Below, in pieces: positions 1-5,042 of a stretch of 5,146 bases of DNA. Made by a program: the position numbers and the translations under genes. Position 1 is the stretch's first letter, and every line of letters starts with the position of its first letter. Origin of the DNA: Thermoplasmata archaeon (GTDB lineage Bacteria; Actinomycetota; Acidimicrobiia; Acidimicrobiales; Acidimicrobiaceae); the NCBI GenBank assembly GCA_021836665.1, contig JAKBHQ010000342.1, positions 1 through 5,146 on the forward strand, read 5' to 3'. The notes beneath the pieces were generated by a model. It worked only from the letters and a program-made list of their open reading frames with translations, was not told the DNA's origin and made no database searches.

Positions 1-387
1 TCATCCCGGATCTATCACCTGTTCAAGTTGGGCCCGGAGTTTGGCCCGTATATGGCGCTTCGCTGCTTAGATGAAGAGGGTGGGCCGACATTTGTTTTGG
101 TACATCCCAACGACTCGATCGGCGAATATGTAATTGAAATCGACGATGAGCACCAGGCAAAGCTTGGTCTTGAGAATTCCGACGACGCCCTTGTCATGAT
201 GATCTGCACATTGGGCCGCAGGTCTTCAGCCCCTACATGTAACACCTATGCGCCAATTGTGTTCAATGTCGCCAACAAGCTCGCCTATCAAGTGCCCCAG
301 CCCGGTTCTGAGTTTGGACTAAAAGTTCAACTCAAAGAGGTATTCTTCGACGCTTCCCGGGTCAAAAGTCAAAACGCTGAGGTTTGA
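1..387 (+). CDS. fliW: Flagellar assembly factor FliW, 5'-truncated by the window edge
   Basis: FliW is a small cytoplasmic protein that binds the translational repressor CsrA, and also flagellin, so that flagellin synthesis follows filament assembly. The frame is open from base 1, so the TTG at 28 is not the true start. About 128 residues are visible, and perhaps 15-25 N-terminal residues are missing compared with the usual length of about 140-150. Family hallmarks, in order: a strand ending in FVLVHP, the acidic stretch EYVIEIDDEHQAKLGLEN, the hydrophobic strand ALVMMICTL, and the signature APIVFN followed by KLAYQV. The product runs somewhat past the usual FliW end (DASRVKSQNAEV). Its stop codon TGA (385-387) falls on the left boundary of the downstream IS and appears to have been created by that insertion. 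csrA, its regulatory partner, lies beyond the IS on the opposite strand. Identification is by remembered family pattern. Confidence 0.88.
   Translation, partial: SSRIYHLFKLGPEFGPYMALRCLDEEGGPTFVLVHPNDSIGEYVIEIDDEHQAKLGLENSDDALVMMICTLGRRSSAPTCNTYAPIVFNVANKLAYQVPQPGSEFGLKVQLKEVFFDASRVKSQNAEV
383..386. repeat. Candidate target site duplication, left copy (TTTG)
   Basis: TTTG directly abuts the left terminal repeat and recurs at 2736-2739 abutting the right one. Four bases can match by chance, so the support comes from the exact position at both tips of the inverted repeat. Confidence 0.55.
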
Positions 388-416
388 CTTCAAAGTCTCA
401 GACCTCCAGAAGTAGG
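387..416 (+). repeat. Left terminal inverted repeat of the IS
   Basis: It pairs with 2706-2735 in reverse complement. Mismatches fall at 390, 392, 396 and 408. The longest perfect block is CTCAGACCTCC (397-407), followed by GAAGTAGG (409-416). Pairing continues for three more bases (AAC, 417-419) if one base is skipped. These ends are the presumed transposase binding and cleavage sites. Confidence 0.82.
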
Positions 417-459
417 AACAAGTTACCCTTCTGACATGGGAGTTTTAGCGCAGTTGAGC

Positions 460-489
460 TTGCATAAGGAGCGCAATATCTGCTAGAAT
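460..489 (+). promoter_or_regulatory. Extended -10 promoter of the transposase, predicting a leaderless mRNA
   Basis: The -10 hexamer TAGAAT (484-489) is preceded by TGC, an extended -10 arrangement. An 18 bp spacer separates it from the weak -35 TTGCAT (460-465). The ATG at 496 lies only 6 bases past the -10, which is where transcription would start. The AAAGGG between them is too close to the start codon to act as a normal Shine-Dalgarno site. A leaderless transcript is therefore the simplest reading. Confidence 0.55.
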
Positions 490-495
490 AAAGGG

Positions 496-2691
496 ATGGG
501 AAAGACCAACCTGATTCAGCAGCTGCCGGGCATGCCTGCTCCCTATGAGCTACGTAGAGAACAGGCAAGCGATGGTGACACGCTCATCAGTTATGGGCCA
601 AGAGTTCTGTTTCGCTTTGATCCAGCAGACCGGGGTATGCGCAACCTATCAATGGTTTCTCTGACAGAAGCTGGGGTTACTGGTAAAAAGGTAGCTGAAT
701 TGTTCGGAGTACGGGCAGAGCACGTCTCGAGATTGCGCAGCAAAGTAGCACGAGAGGGATCAATGGCCCTCGTCCCTCCGATCGGTCCTCCCCGCAGGCT
801 GTCACGTTCCGATGAAGACAAGGCGATCCGCATGGCTGGGGATGGGCGTACTGGAGCCGAGATCGCTGCTAAGTTCGGCGTGTCGGGCTCGACTATCTCA
901 CGACTGCTTGCTCACCAGCGGTCTGAGACGGTCCCACTTGACTTCGAAAGCGACACATCGGACATAACATCATCATCACAACAGAAGTGCCCAAGTCTCT
1001 CTGATCAAGCTGAGGTGGAAGACAACGACACGGTGCAAGTTGAGCCTGAGCTAGTGTCCTTCGGCGAATATACCCCAGCAGCGATACTTGGCCAAGATGC
1101 GAACCTTGACGATCCGAACAGAGTTCCCCGGATCGAAGCTGGCGAAATACCTAGTCGCTACGCAGGAGCAATGCTATTACATCACTTCTTTAGTCGTCTC
1201 GGCGTGGAAGAGGTCCTATCCAGCCTACCCAGGCCAGTCGCCAGACGTTATGACGCTCCTGCGGTAATTTTAGCAGCCACTTTCGGCTTCGCACTTGGCT
1301 CTTCTTCGATGGAGGGGACCAAGCATCTACACCGGGCAGACGCAGGGGCACTTATTGGACTTGCGTCCTTCCCTGAGCTACGCACCCTTCGTCCCCGTCT
1401 GGCAGATATAGCAGAAGCATCTGATCCGTTCAGCCTGCAAAGATCCTTTGCTAAAGCGATGCTCGACGCAGACGAAGTCCCACCTGAGCTTTACTTCTGC
1501 GATGACCACTTCGTCGCCTACTCCGGAGCACGACCGGTTGCAAAAGGCTATAACACCCGAAAAGGTAGGCCGGAACGGGGACGAGACGACACCTTTGTTG
1601 TAGATGAGCACTGGCGAGCAGTATGTTTTTCCTCCTCTGAACCAAAAGGCCTCTCGACGAACCTCCCCCCGGTAATCGATCAGCTCATTGAGATATCTGC
1701 CGGACATCCAATTATGGTCGGCTTTGACCGGGGAGGTTCTTATCCAAAAGTGTTCTCTGCCCTCAGAGAGCGGGAAGTGGACTGGATCACCTACCGCAGA
1801 GCTCCATTAGTTACACCTGCGGTAACTCCTGAGATCTATCTGGTAGAGGTAGACGGAAAGCATCTCAGCTATCACTTAGCCGACGAAACAGTTGAGGTGA
1901 ATTGCTACGGCCAAGCCCGTCAGCTCAGCCTGTACCAGAACGACAAGGTCGTCTTTCAGATCCTCACTTCTGACGCCAGATCAGATGGCGTAGATCTGCT
2001 ACGGGCGCTGCGTGCGAGATGGCGTATCGAGAACACTTTCAAATACGCAGAGGAACATAACGGTATTCACTGGCTCTGTAGCTACGAGATGGAAGAATTG
2101 CCAGACAACACCTTGGTTGACAACCCGGTCAGGCTAAAGGCCCGCTCTGAATACAAGACAGCAGAGGCAGCTCTAGCCCGAGCAAAAGAGCTACTCGGTG
2201 CGGAAGTCTCAAGTCCCACTCACAGTACAGCAGATGACCACGAAACAGTTATTGCAGAACTGAAAGCCTTTGTCGCAACTGCTACGGATGACTTGGAAAA
2301 GGCAAAGCAGGCACTTGCGGGTATCCCGGCAAGACTTCCTCGTAACGAGATCCATCCAGGACTTACCCGTGAAAAACCACGTCTCGAGCGCAGAGCTTTA
2401 CAGATGGTGTGCCGACTGCTTGCCTATAACGCAGAACTTGATCTAGCTAGACGGATAAATGCCTACCTTGGCGATGACGACGAATACCGGGGAATCACCC
2501 GTAATCTGTTGCACTTAGGTGGAACTATCACATTTACACCAAAGGTCATTACCGTAAATCTCAACCAACCGGACTCACCTCGTGTCACACGTGCTCTTGG
2601 GTTACTTATTGAGGAGATAAACCACAAGTACCCTTGCCTTTCGGGCGATGGTCGACCAATTGTCTACGTCCTCAAGGCCAGGATAAATTGA
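496..2691 (+). CDS. DDE transposase with two N-terminal helix-turn-helix units
   Basis: The 731-residue protein should bind the IS ends and catalyse strand transfer. Two helix-turn-helix-like units lie near the N-terminus: about residues 55-87 (KKVAELFGVRAEHVSRLR) and 113-143 (GAEIAAKFGVSGSTISRLL). A low-complexity Ser/Asp/Glu linker (about 145-190) joins them to an RNase H-like catalytic part. Likely catalytic acids are D336 or D337 (FCDDHFVAYSG), D411 (VGFDRGG) and E512 (RWRIENTFKY), spaced roughly 75 and 100 residues apart. After E512 comes NP (543-544) and an Ala/Lys/Glu-rich, probably coiled-coil stretch to about 620. The RW-x-x-EN-x-FKY block with a following NP and helical insert recalls a group of large IS4-like transposases, but I cannot name the ISfinder family. 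The frame is intact. The ATG is chosen because it fits the promoter spacing and leaves the N-terminal DNA-binding units whole. Confidence 0.88.
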   Translation: MGKTNLIQQLPGMPAPYELRREQASDGDTLISYGPRVLFRFDPADRGMRNLSMVSLTEAGVTGKKVAELFGVRAEHVSRLRSKVAREGSMALVPPIGPPRRLSRSDEDKAIRMAGDGRTGAEIAAKFGVSGSTISRLLAHQRSETVPLDFESDTSDITSSSQQKCPSLSDQAEVEDNDTVQVEPELVSFGEYTPAAILGQDANLDDPNRVPRIEAGEIPSRYAGAMLLHHFFSRLGVEEVLSSLPRPVARRYDAPAVILAATFGFALGSSSMEGTKHLHRADAGALIGLASFPELRTLRPRLADIAEASDPFSLQRSFAKAMLDADEVPPELYFCDDHFVAYSGARPVAKGYNTRKGRPERGRDDTFVVDEHWRAVCFSSSEPKGLSTNLPPVIDQLIEISAGHPIMVGFDRGGSYPKVFSALREREVDWITYRRAPLVTPAVTPEIYLVEVDGKHLSYHLADETVEVNCYGQARQLSLYQNDKVVFQILTSDARSDGVDLLRALRARWRIENTFKYAEEHNGIHWLCSYEMEELPDNTLVDNPVRLKARSEYKTAEAALARAKELLGAEVSSPTHSTADDHETVIAELKAFVATATDDLEKAKQALAGIPARLPRNEIHPGLTREKPRLERRALQMVCRLLAYNAELDLARRINAYLGDDDEYRGITRNLLHLGGTITFTPKVITVNLNQPDSPRVTRALGLLIEEINHKYPCLSGDGRPIVYVLKARIN

Positions 2692-2705
2692 TATCGGAAG
2701 AGTTC

Positions 2706-2735
2706 CCTACTTCCGGAGGTCTGAGGCTTGGGAGT
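2706..2735 (-). repeat. Right terminal inverted repeat of the IS
   Basis: Read on the minus strand this begins ACTCCCAAGC, then CTCAGACCTCC, then GGAAGTAGG, mirroring 387-416. It starts 14 bases after the transposase stop codon. Its outer tip lies only a few bases from the 3' end of csrA. Confidence 0.82.
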
Positions 2736-2739
2736 TTTG
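2736..2739. repeat. Candidate target site duplication, right copy (TTTG)
   Basis: This is the partner of the TTTG at 383-386. It lies two bases from the csrA stop codon (2742-2744 on the minus strand), so the insertion spared csrA by a few bases. Confidence 0.55.
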
Positions 2740-2741
2740 CA

Positions 2742-2960
2742 CTAGCCGTTTTCGGGCGACTCGAGCAAGTCATCGGTGACCAGGGCGGCCTCCCTGTTGG
2801 CCTTCTGTAGCGCTTCAAATACTTCTTGTCTGTGTACATCGACCTCGCGCGGAGCGCTGATACCTATTCTCACCTGATCTCGATGCACATCGAGAATGGT
2901 TATCACGATGTCCTTGCCGATGACGATGCTCTGATTGGCTCGTCGAGTAAGAACAAGCAT
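2742..2960 (-). CDS. csrA: Carbon storage regulator CsrA (FliW-type, long C-terminal tail)
   Basis: CsrA is a homodimeric RNA-binding protein that represses translation by binding GGA motifs in mRNA leaders, typically flagellin and its own message. The 72-residue product starts with the hallmark MLVLTRRANQSIVIG and contains VRIGISAPREVDVHRQEV. RNA-contacting positions are conserved: L4, the R6-R7 pair, and R44 in VHRQE. Enterobacterial CsrA is about 61 residues. The extra tail here (about 50-72, rich in acidic residues and ending SPENG) matches the extension that FliW grips in FliW-containing bacteria, consistent with fliW in the same window. The start is fixed by the family N-terminus and by AAGGAGG (2965-2971) four bases upstream. 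The gene converges on fliW and the IS, and its 3' end abuts the IS, so read-through would run antisense into the transposase gene. Confidence 0.95.
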   Translation of the reverse strand: MLVLTRRANQSIVIGKDIVITILDVHRDQVRIGISAPREVDVHRQEVFEALQKANREAALVTDDLLESPENG

Positions 2961-2961
2961 T

Positions 2962-2975
2962 ACGCCTCCTTGCGT
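2962..2975 (-). promoter_or_regulatory. csrA ribosome binding site inside a CsrA-site-like hairpin
   Basis: AAGGAGG (2965-2971 on the minus strand) is a strong Shine-Dalgarno sequence 4 bases before the ATG. It is flanked by ACGC (2972-2975) and GCGT (2962-2965), which are perfectly complementary and leave AAGGAG as a six-base loop. CsrA prefers a GGA in a hairpin loop with consensus ending CARGGAUGU. CAAGGA here fits that core. The ACGC arm is shared with the upstream hairpin, so the two structures exclude each other. This suggests negative autoregulation, which is known for CsrA elsewhere. Confidence 0.5.
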
Positions 2976-2994
2976 GGCCTTCGGTGGCCAACGC
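2972..2994 (-). promoter_or_regulatory. Bulged hairpin in the csrA leader, one base upstream of the ribosome binding site
   Basis: On the csrA strand, GCGT (2991-2994) pairs with ACGC (2972-2975) and GGCC (2986-2989) pairs with GGCC (2976-2979). There is one bulged T (2990) and a six-base loop, ACCGAA. The eight pairs are mostly G-C, and the hairpin ends one base before AGGAGG. It lacks a T tract, so a terminator is unlikely. Formation would leave the Shine-Dalgarno sequence single-stranded. The function is inferred. Confidence 0.6.
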
Positions 2995-3218
2995 CCAGCC
3001 TGACTATTCAGCTGCTATAACTCTAGATTCCCTAAACAGGTATATATGGTTTTCAAGCCTTTTTGTATTTTGATAAATGGAGCCGACTGACCCAAGAATC
3101 ACGGTTCGATTTCCAGCGGGCAACGCTACTTTTCTCATCAACTAAGACTTTTGTAAATTTGCCTGCAGGGATAGTAGGCGGCTATCTATGGGGTTGATTG
3201 ACATTAAAGGGCAGCGAC

Positions 3219-3230
3219 TTCGATGTCGAA
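3219..3230. promoter_or_regulatory. Inverted repeat TTCGA-TG-TCGAA upstream of cheY
   Basis: Perfect 5 bp half-sites with a 2 bp gap, overlapping the most plausible promoter region of cheY. This is the size and symmetry of a dimeric regulator operator, but no cognate regulator is visible in the window. Confidence 0.35.
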
Positions 3231-3254
3231 TTAAGTAGTAAGTGGAGCCTCAGC

Positions 3255-3273
3255 GGCAGCTGCCACGTCGTGG
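3255..3273. repeat. Two abutting palindromes before the cheY ribosome binding site
   Basis: GGCAGCTGCC (3255-3264) is a perfect 10 bp palindrome. It shares two bases with a second inverted repeat, CCACG-T-CGTGG (3263-3273). They lie in the probable 5' leader of cheY, 13 bases before AAGGAG. They could be operator sites or mRNA structure, and neither is demonstrated. Confidence 0.35.
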
Positions 3274-3285
3274 TGAAGATCCAAG

Positions 3286-3291
3286 AAGGAG
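3286..3291 (+). promoter_or_regulatory. cheY ribosome binding site AAGGAG
   Basis: AAGGAG lies 9 bases before the ATG at 3301, which supports that start. It is the clearest Shine-Dalgarno site on the plus strand of the window. Neither the transposase nor cheR has a comparable one. Confidence 0.75.
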
Positions 3292-3300
3292 TCTCAAGGG

Positions 3301-3672
3301 ATGCTGGCACTCGTGATTGATGACTCGAGGACGACACGAATGATCCTACGTCGAATGCTCAAGGAACTCGGTTTCGAGGTGGAAGAAGCGGAAAACGGCC
3401 TTCAGGCCCTTGACCTGCTGAAATCGATCCCATTGCCGAATATCGCGTTGGTCGACTGGAATATGCCGATAATGGACGGCTACCAGTTTGTAAAGTACGT
3501 TCGATCCCTGGCAAAGTTTAACAAACTTCTGCTGATGATGGTGACTACCGAGACCGAATTAGACAGGTTGGCGGCCGCCCTAGATGCAGGCGTGGATGAG
3601 TACGTGATGAAACCCTTTACGAAGGAAATTATCGAGGAGAAGTTCGAAATTTTGGGATTGGTGCAGACTTGA
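3301..3672 (+). CDS. cheY: Chemotaxis response regulator CheY (single receiver domain)
   Basis: CheY is the phosphorylated messenger passed from the kinase CheA to the flagellar motor switch. The 123-residue protein is one receiver domain with no output domain, the usual CheY length. Key residues are present: the acidic pair D7-D8 (VIDDSRTTR), phospho-acceptor D52 in LVDWNMPIMDG, the switch Thr at 82-83 (MMVTTETE), the aromatic switch Tyr101 and the invariant K104-P105 in EYVMKPF. The ATG follows a good ribosome binding site. cheR lies downstream on the same strand after a 322-base gap, so co-transcription is possible but not shown. Other single-domain response regulators look similar, and the CheY call rests on the adjacent cheR and MCP genes. 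Confidence 0.9.
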   Translation: MLALVIDDSRTTRMILRRMLKELGFEVEEAENGLQALDLLKSIPLPNIALVDWNMPIMDGYQFVKYVRSLAKFNKLLLMMVTTETELDRLAAALDAGVDEYVMKPFTKEIIEEKFEILGLVQT

Positions 3673-3994
3673 AATTGTCATATTCGCATGCCTCAGCTTT
3701 TCCAAGGCCGTCCCCTAGCTTCTGCCCCTTTCGAATTATGGGTTTACATTCCGGTGACTCTAAAGGTTTGAATCGGAGTAAGCCCTATATAGTCCCGGAG
3801 GATCCATCTGGCAGAACCCCTGGCGGTACTGTGCGAAAGCGGCAGATGCCAGTTAGTTCCGGGTGGTCTGTTTTCATGGCCGGCACCAGGCATCCGTCAG
3901 GCGGCTCGCGCCGAATAAAACCGAGAAGGTGTTTCCCCTCCGAGTTTTTTTGTCAGGCCTCGTCTGCTTATAGCGACCGATTGGCAGAATCGCC
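3673..3994. other. cheY-cheR intergenic stretch without a convincing gene
   Basis: This gap is unusually long for two co-directional chemotaxis genes. One plus-strand frame stays open throughout, from a TTG at 3669 overlapping the cheY stop to a TGA at 3996-3998 overlapping the cheR ATG. Its translation is Ser/Pro/Arg/Gly-rich, has no recognisable domain and lacks a ribosome binding site, so I do not call it a gene. Other contents: a long-range inverted repeat CATCTG (3806-3811) with CAGATG (3842-3847), and a run of seven T (3945-3951) after only weak stems (CTCG 3905-3908 with CGAG 3941-3944). It may be a leader, a decayed gene or structured RNA. None is established. Confidence 0.45.
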
Positions 3995-4837
3995 ATGAAC
4001 CGACTCTCTGAGGCTGATTTTGCATATTTTGCACGTTTCTTGAAGGAGAACTCCGAAATCGTGTTGGCGCCGGAGAAGGACTACTTGGTTGACACGCGCA
4101 TATCGCCGATACAGAAGAAGCTGGGACTACCTTCACTGGGCGAATTAATTAACAAGCTGCGGCTTGAGCCATTCGGTGCGCTCCACGCTGAAGTTATCGA
4201 AGCCATGACGACCAACGAGACTTACTTCTTCCGGGACGTCAAGCCGTTTGAAGCATTGAGAAACGAAGTACTTCCTGAATTGATTAGAGCGCGGTCTTCG
4301 AAGCGGAGCCTGTACATTTGGAGTGCTGCGTGCTCCTCGGGACAAGAGGCATATTCGTTGCAGATGATCCTGAAGGAGTCATTTCCGCACCTTGTCGGCT
4401 GGAACACCAGGTTGTTATGTACCGATCTTTCCCAAGAGATGGTCAGTCGCACGATTCAAGGTCGCTTTAGCCAGCTAGAGGTCAATAGGGGATTGCCAGT
4501 CCAGTTGCTCGTCAAACACTTCCAGAAGGTTGGTAGCGAATGGCAAGTGAAGCAGGAGTTGAAGGTTGGCATCGAAGCAAAAGTGATGAATCTGGCGAAG
4601 CCCTGGCCTCCCCTTCCCCCGATGGATATCGTTTTCTTAAGAAATGTCCTTATCTACTTTGATCTGGAAGCAAAGACTCAGATCCTAGCGCGAGTGGCCA
4701 AAGTGCTTGCTCCAGACGGCATACTGTTTCTGGGTGGATCTGAAACGACCCTCAACATTTCAAATGATTTTGAGAGACGGGGAAATTCGGATACATCCTA
4801 CTACGTGCTGAAGAGGGCAAAGTCACATTCTGCCTAG
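3995..4837 (+). CDS. cheR: Chemotaxis receptor methyltransferase CheR
   Basis: CheR transfers methyl groups from S-adenosylmethionine to glutamates of chemoreceptors, giving adaptation. The 280-residue product has the normal two-part layout: an N-terminal helical domain (about 1-75) ending in MTTNETYFFRD (71-81), then the Rossmann-like methyltransferase domain. That domain shows the SAM-binding loop WSAACSSGQEAYS (109-121), an acidic residue ending the next strand (D144 in CTDLS), the family motif FLRNVLIYFD (214-223), and the late strand GILFLGGSET (242-251). No fused TPR or other domain follows. The ATG at 3995 is the only good start, because an in-frame TAG lies at 3971-3973. There is no clear Shine-Dalgarno sequence before it, so initiation may be weak, leaderless or coupled. 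It converges on the MCP fragment at the right edge, a likely kind of substrate. Confidence 0.94.
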   Translation: MNRLSEADFAYFARFLKENSEIVLAPEKDYLVDTRISPIQKKLGLPSLGELINKLRLEPFGALHAEVIEAMTTNETYFFRDVKPFEALRNEVLPELIRARSSKRSLYIWSAACSSGQEAYSLQMILKESFPHLVGWNTRLLCTDLSQEMVSRTIQGRFSQLEVNRGLPVQLLVKHFQKVGSEWQVKQELKVGIEAKVMNLAKPWPPLPPMDIVFLRNVLIYFDLEAKTQILARVAKVLAPDGILFLGGSETTLNISNDFERRGNSDTSYYVLKRAKSHSA

Positions 4838-5042
4838 AAGCTCTTTGAGGTGTTGGAACTTTTGACCAGTCCTTCAAGGGTCCAGCGAAAGTGACCTCTG
4901 GCGTCTCAATTTTGATCGATACGAATGTCGGCGCCGAGGCTCCCTTTTTGGTGGCCGCAAAAAGAGCTACGCAAAGTTACGATTCGCCTGAAGGCCTCTT
5001 TTGGGTCGGATCCACCGCTAGACGTGCCTGAAGGTTCAACTC
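4838..5042. other. Convergent gap between cheR and the MCP gene
   Basis: About 205 bases should contain the 3' ends of two opposing transcripts. No strong rho-independent terminator is visible for either. A perfect palindrome TCGGCGCCGA (4928-4937) is followed at 4945-4949 by five T, but it cannot form a good stem-loop. GCCTGAAGG occurs twice (4986-4994 and 5026-5034), and both copies can pair with TCAGGC at 5043-5048 over the MCP stop codon. Confidence 0.45.

Larger units (their letters stand above)
387..2735 (+). mobile_element. Complete insertion sequence with one DDE transposase gene
   Basis: The element is about 2.35 kb and inserted between the 3' ends of convergent fliW and csrA. The boundaries come from imperfect terminal inverted repeats, 387-416 against 2706-2735 (26 of 30 positions pair; the core CTCAGACCTCC is perfect). 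The flanking tetranucleotide TTTG occurs on both sides (383-386 and 2736-2739). The only gene inside is the 731-residue transposase, and there are no passenger genes. Intact ends, an intact frame and a duplicated target suggest a recent, possibly still active insertion. The outermost 10 bp of the repeats are less well conserved (7 of 10). The real tips could therefore lie at 397 and 2725, in which case no target duplication is visible. The IS family is not assigned with certainty. Confidence 0.85.
2995..3285. other. Divergent csrA-cheY intergenic control region
   Basis: About 290 bases with no convincing gene on either strand. It must hold the promoters of csrA (leftward) and cheY (rightward). 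On the cheY side a perfect TTGACA -35 (3198-3203) lacks a good -10 at 16-18 bp. TAAA (3205-3208), then 16 bases, then GTCGAATT (3225-3232), loosely resembles a flagellar sigma-28 promoter. The part nearest csrA is A/T-rich (about 3005-3080, including TATATA at 3041), as expected for a promoter, but I cannot place -35 and -10 boxes with confidence. Inverted repeats near cheY are listed separately. Confidence 0.5.

Noticed and set aside
15..245. Minus-strand frame of 76 codons over fliW
   Set aside because: It is antisense to a well-supported fliW frame and has no features of its own.
1378..1707. Minus-strand frame of 109 codons inside the transposase
   Set aside because: Antisense shadow of the catalytic region of the transposase; no start signal and an unremarkable Arg/Cys-rich translation.
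2826..3020. Plus-strand frame of 64 codons over csrA and its leader
   Set aside because: It lies mostly antisense to csrA, which is certain by family match. The translation has no recognisable features.
3205..3232. Sigma-28 promoter for cheY
   Set aside because: Only about five of eight bases fit the -10 and the spacer is one base long by the enterobacterial rule. Mentioned as a possibility, not annotated.
3720..3930. Riboswitch (cobalamin or cyclic-di-GMP type) in the cheY-cheR gap
   Set aside because: Some GC-rich pairing and an ATTCCGGTGA string suggested it, but the conserved cores of these classes are not present in order.
3905..3951. Possible rho-independent terminator before cheR (run of seven T at 3945-3951)
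   Set aside because: Only four-pair or heavily mismatched stems precede the T run. Kept as a remark in the intergenic entry and not called.
3897..4452. Three minus-strand frames opposite the cheY-cheR gap and cheR
   Set aside because: They overlap strongly supported CheR coding sequence or its start, and show no domain or ribosome binding site.
4928..4949. TCGGCGCCGA palindrome followed by five T as a cheR terminator
   Set aside because: A gapless palindrome leaves no loop, so a stable hairpin is unlikely, and seven bases separate it from the T run.
4891..5031. Small plus-strand frame from GTG, 46 codons, between cheR and the MCP fragment
   Set aside because: No ribosome binding site, no recognisable motif, and the frame is open upstream without a better start. 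It is short enough to be chance.
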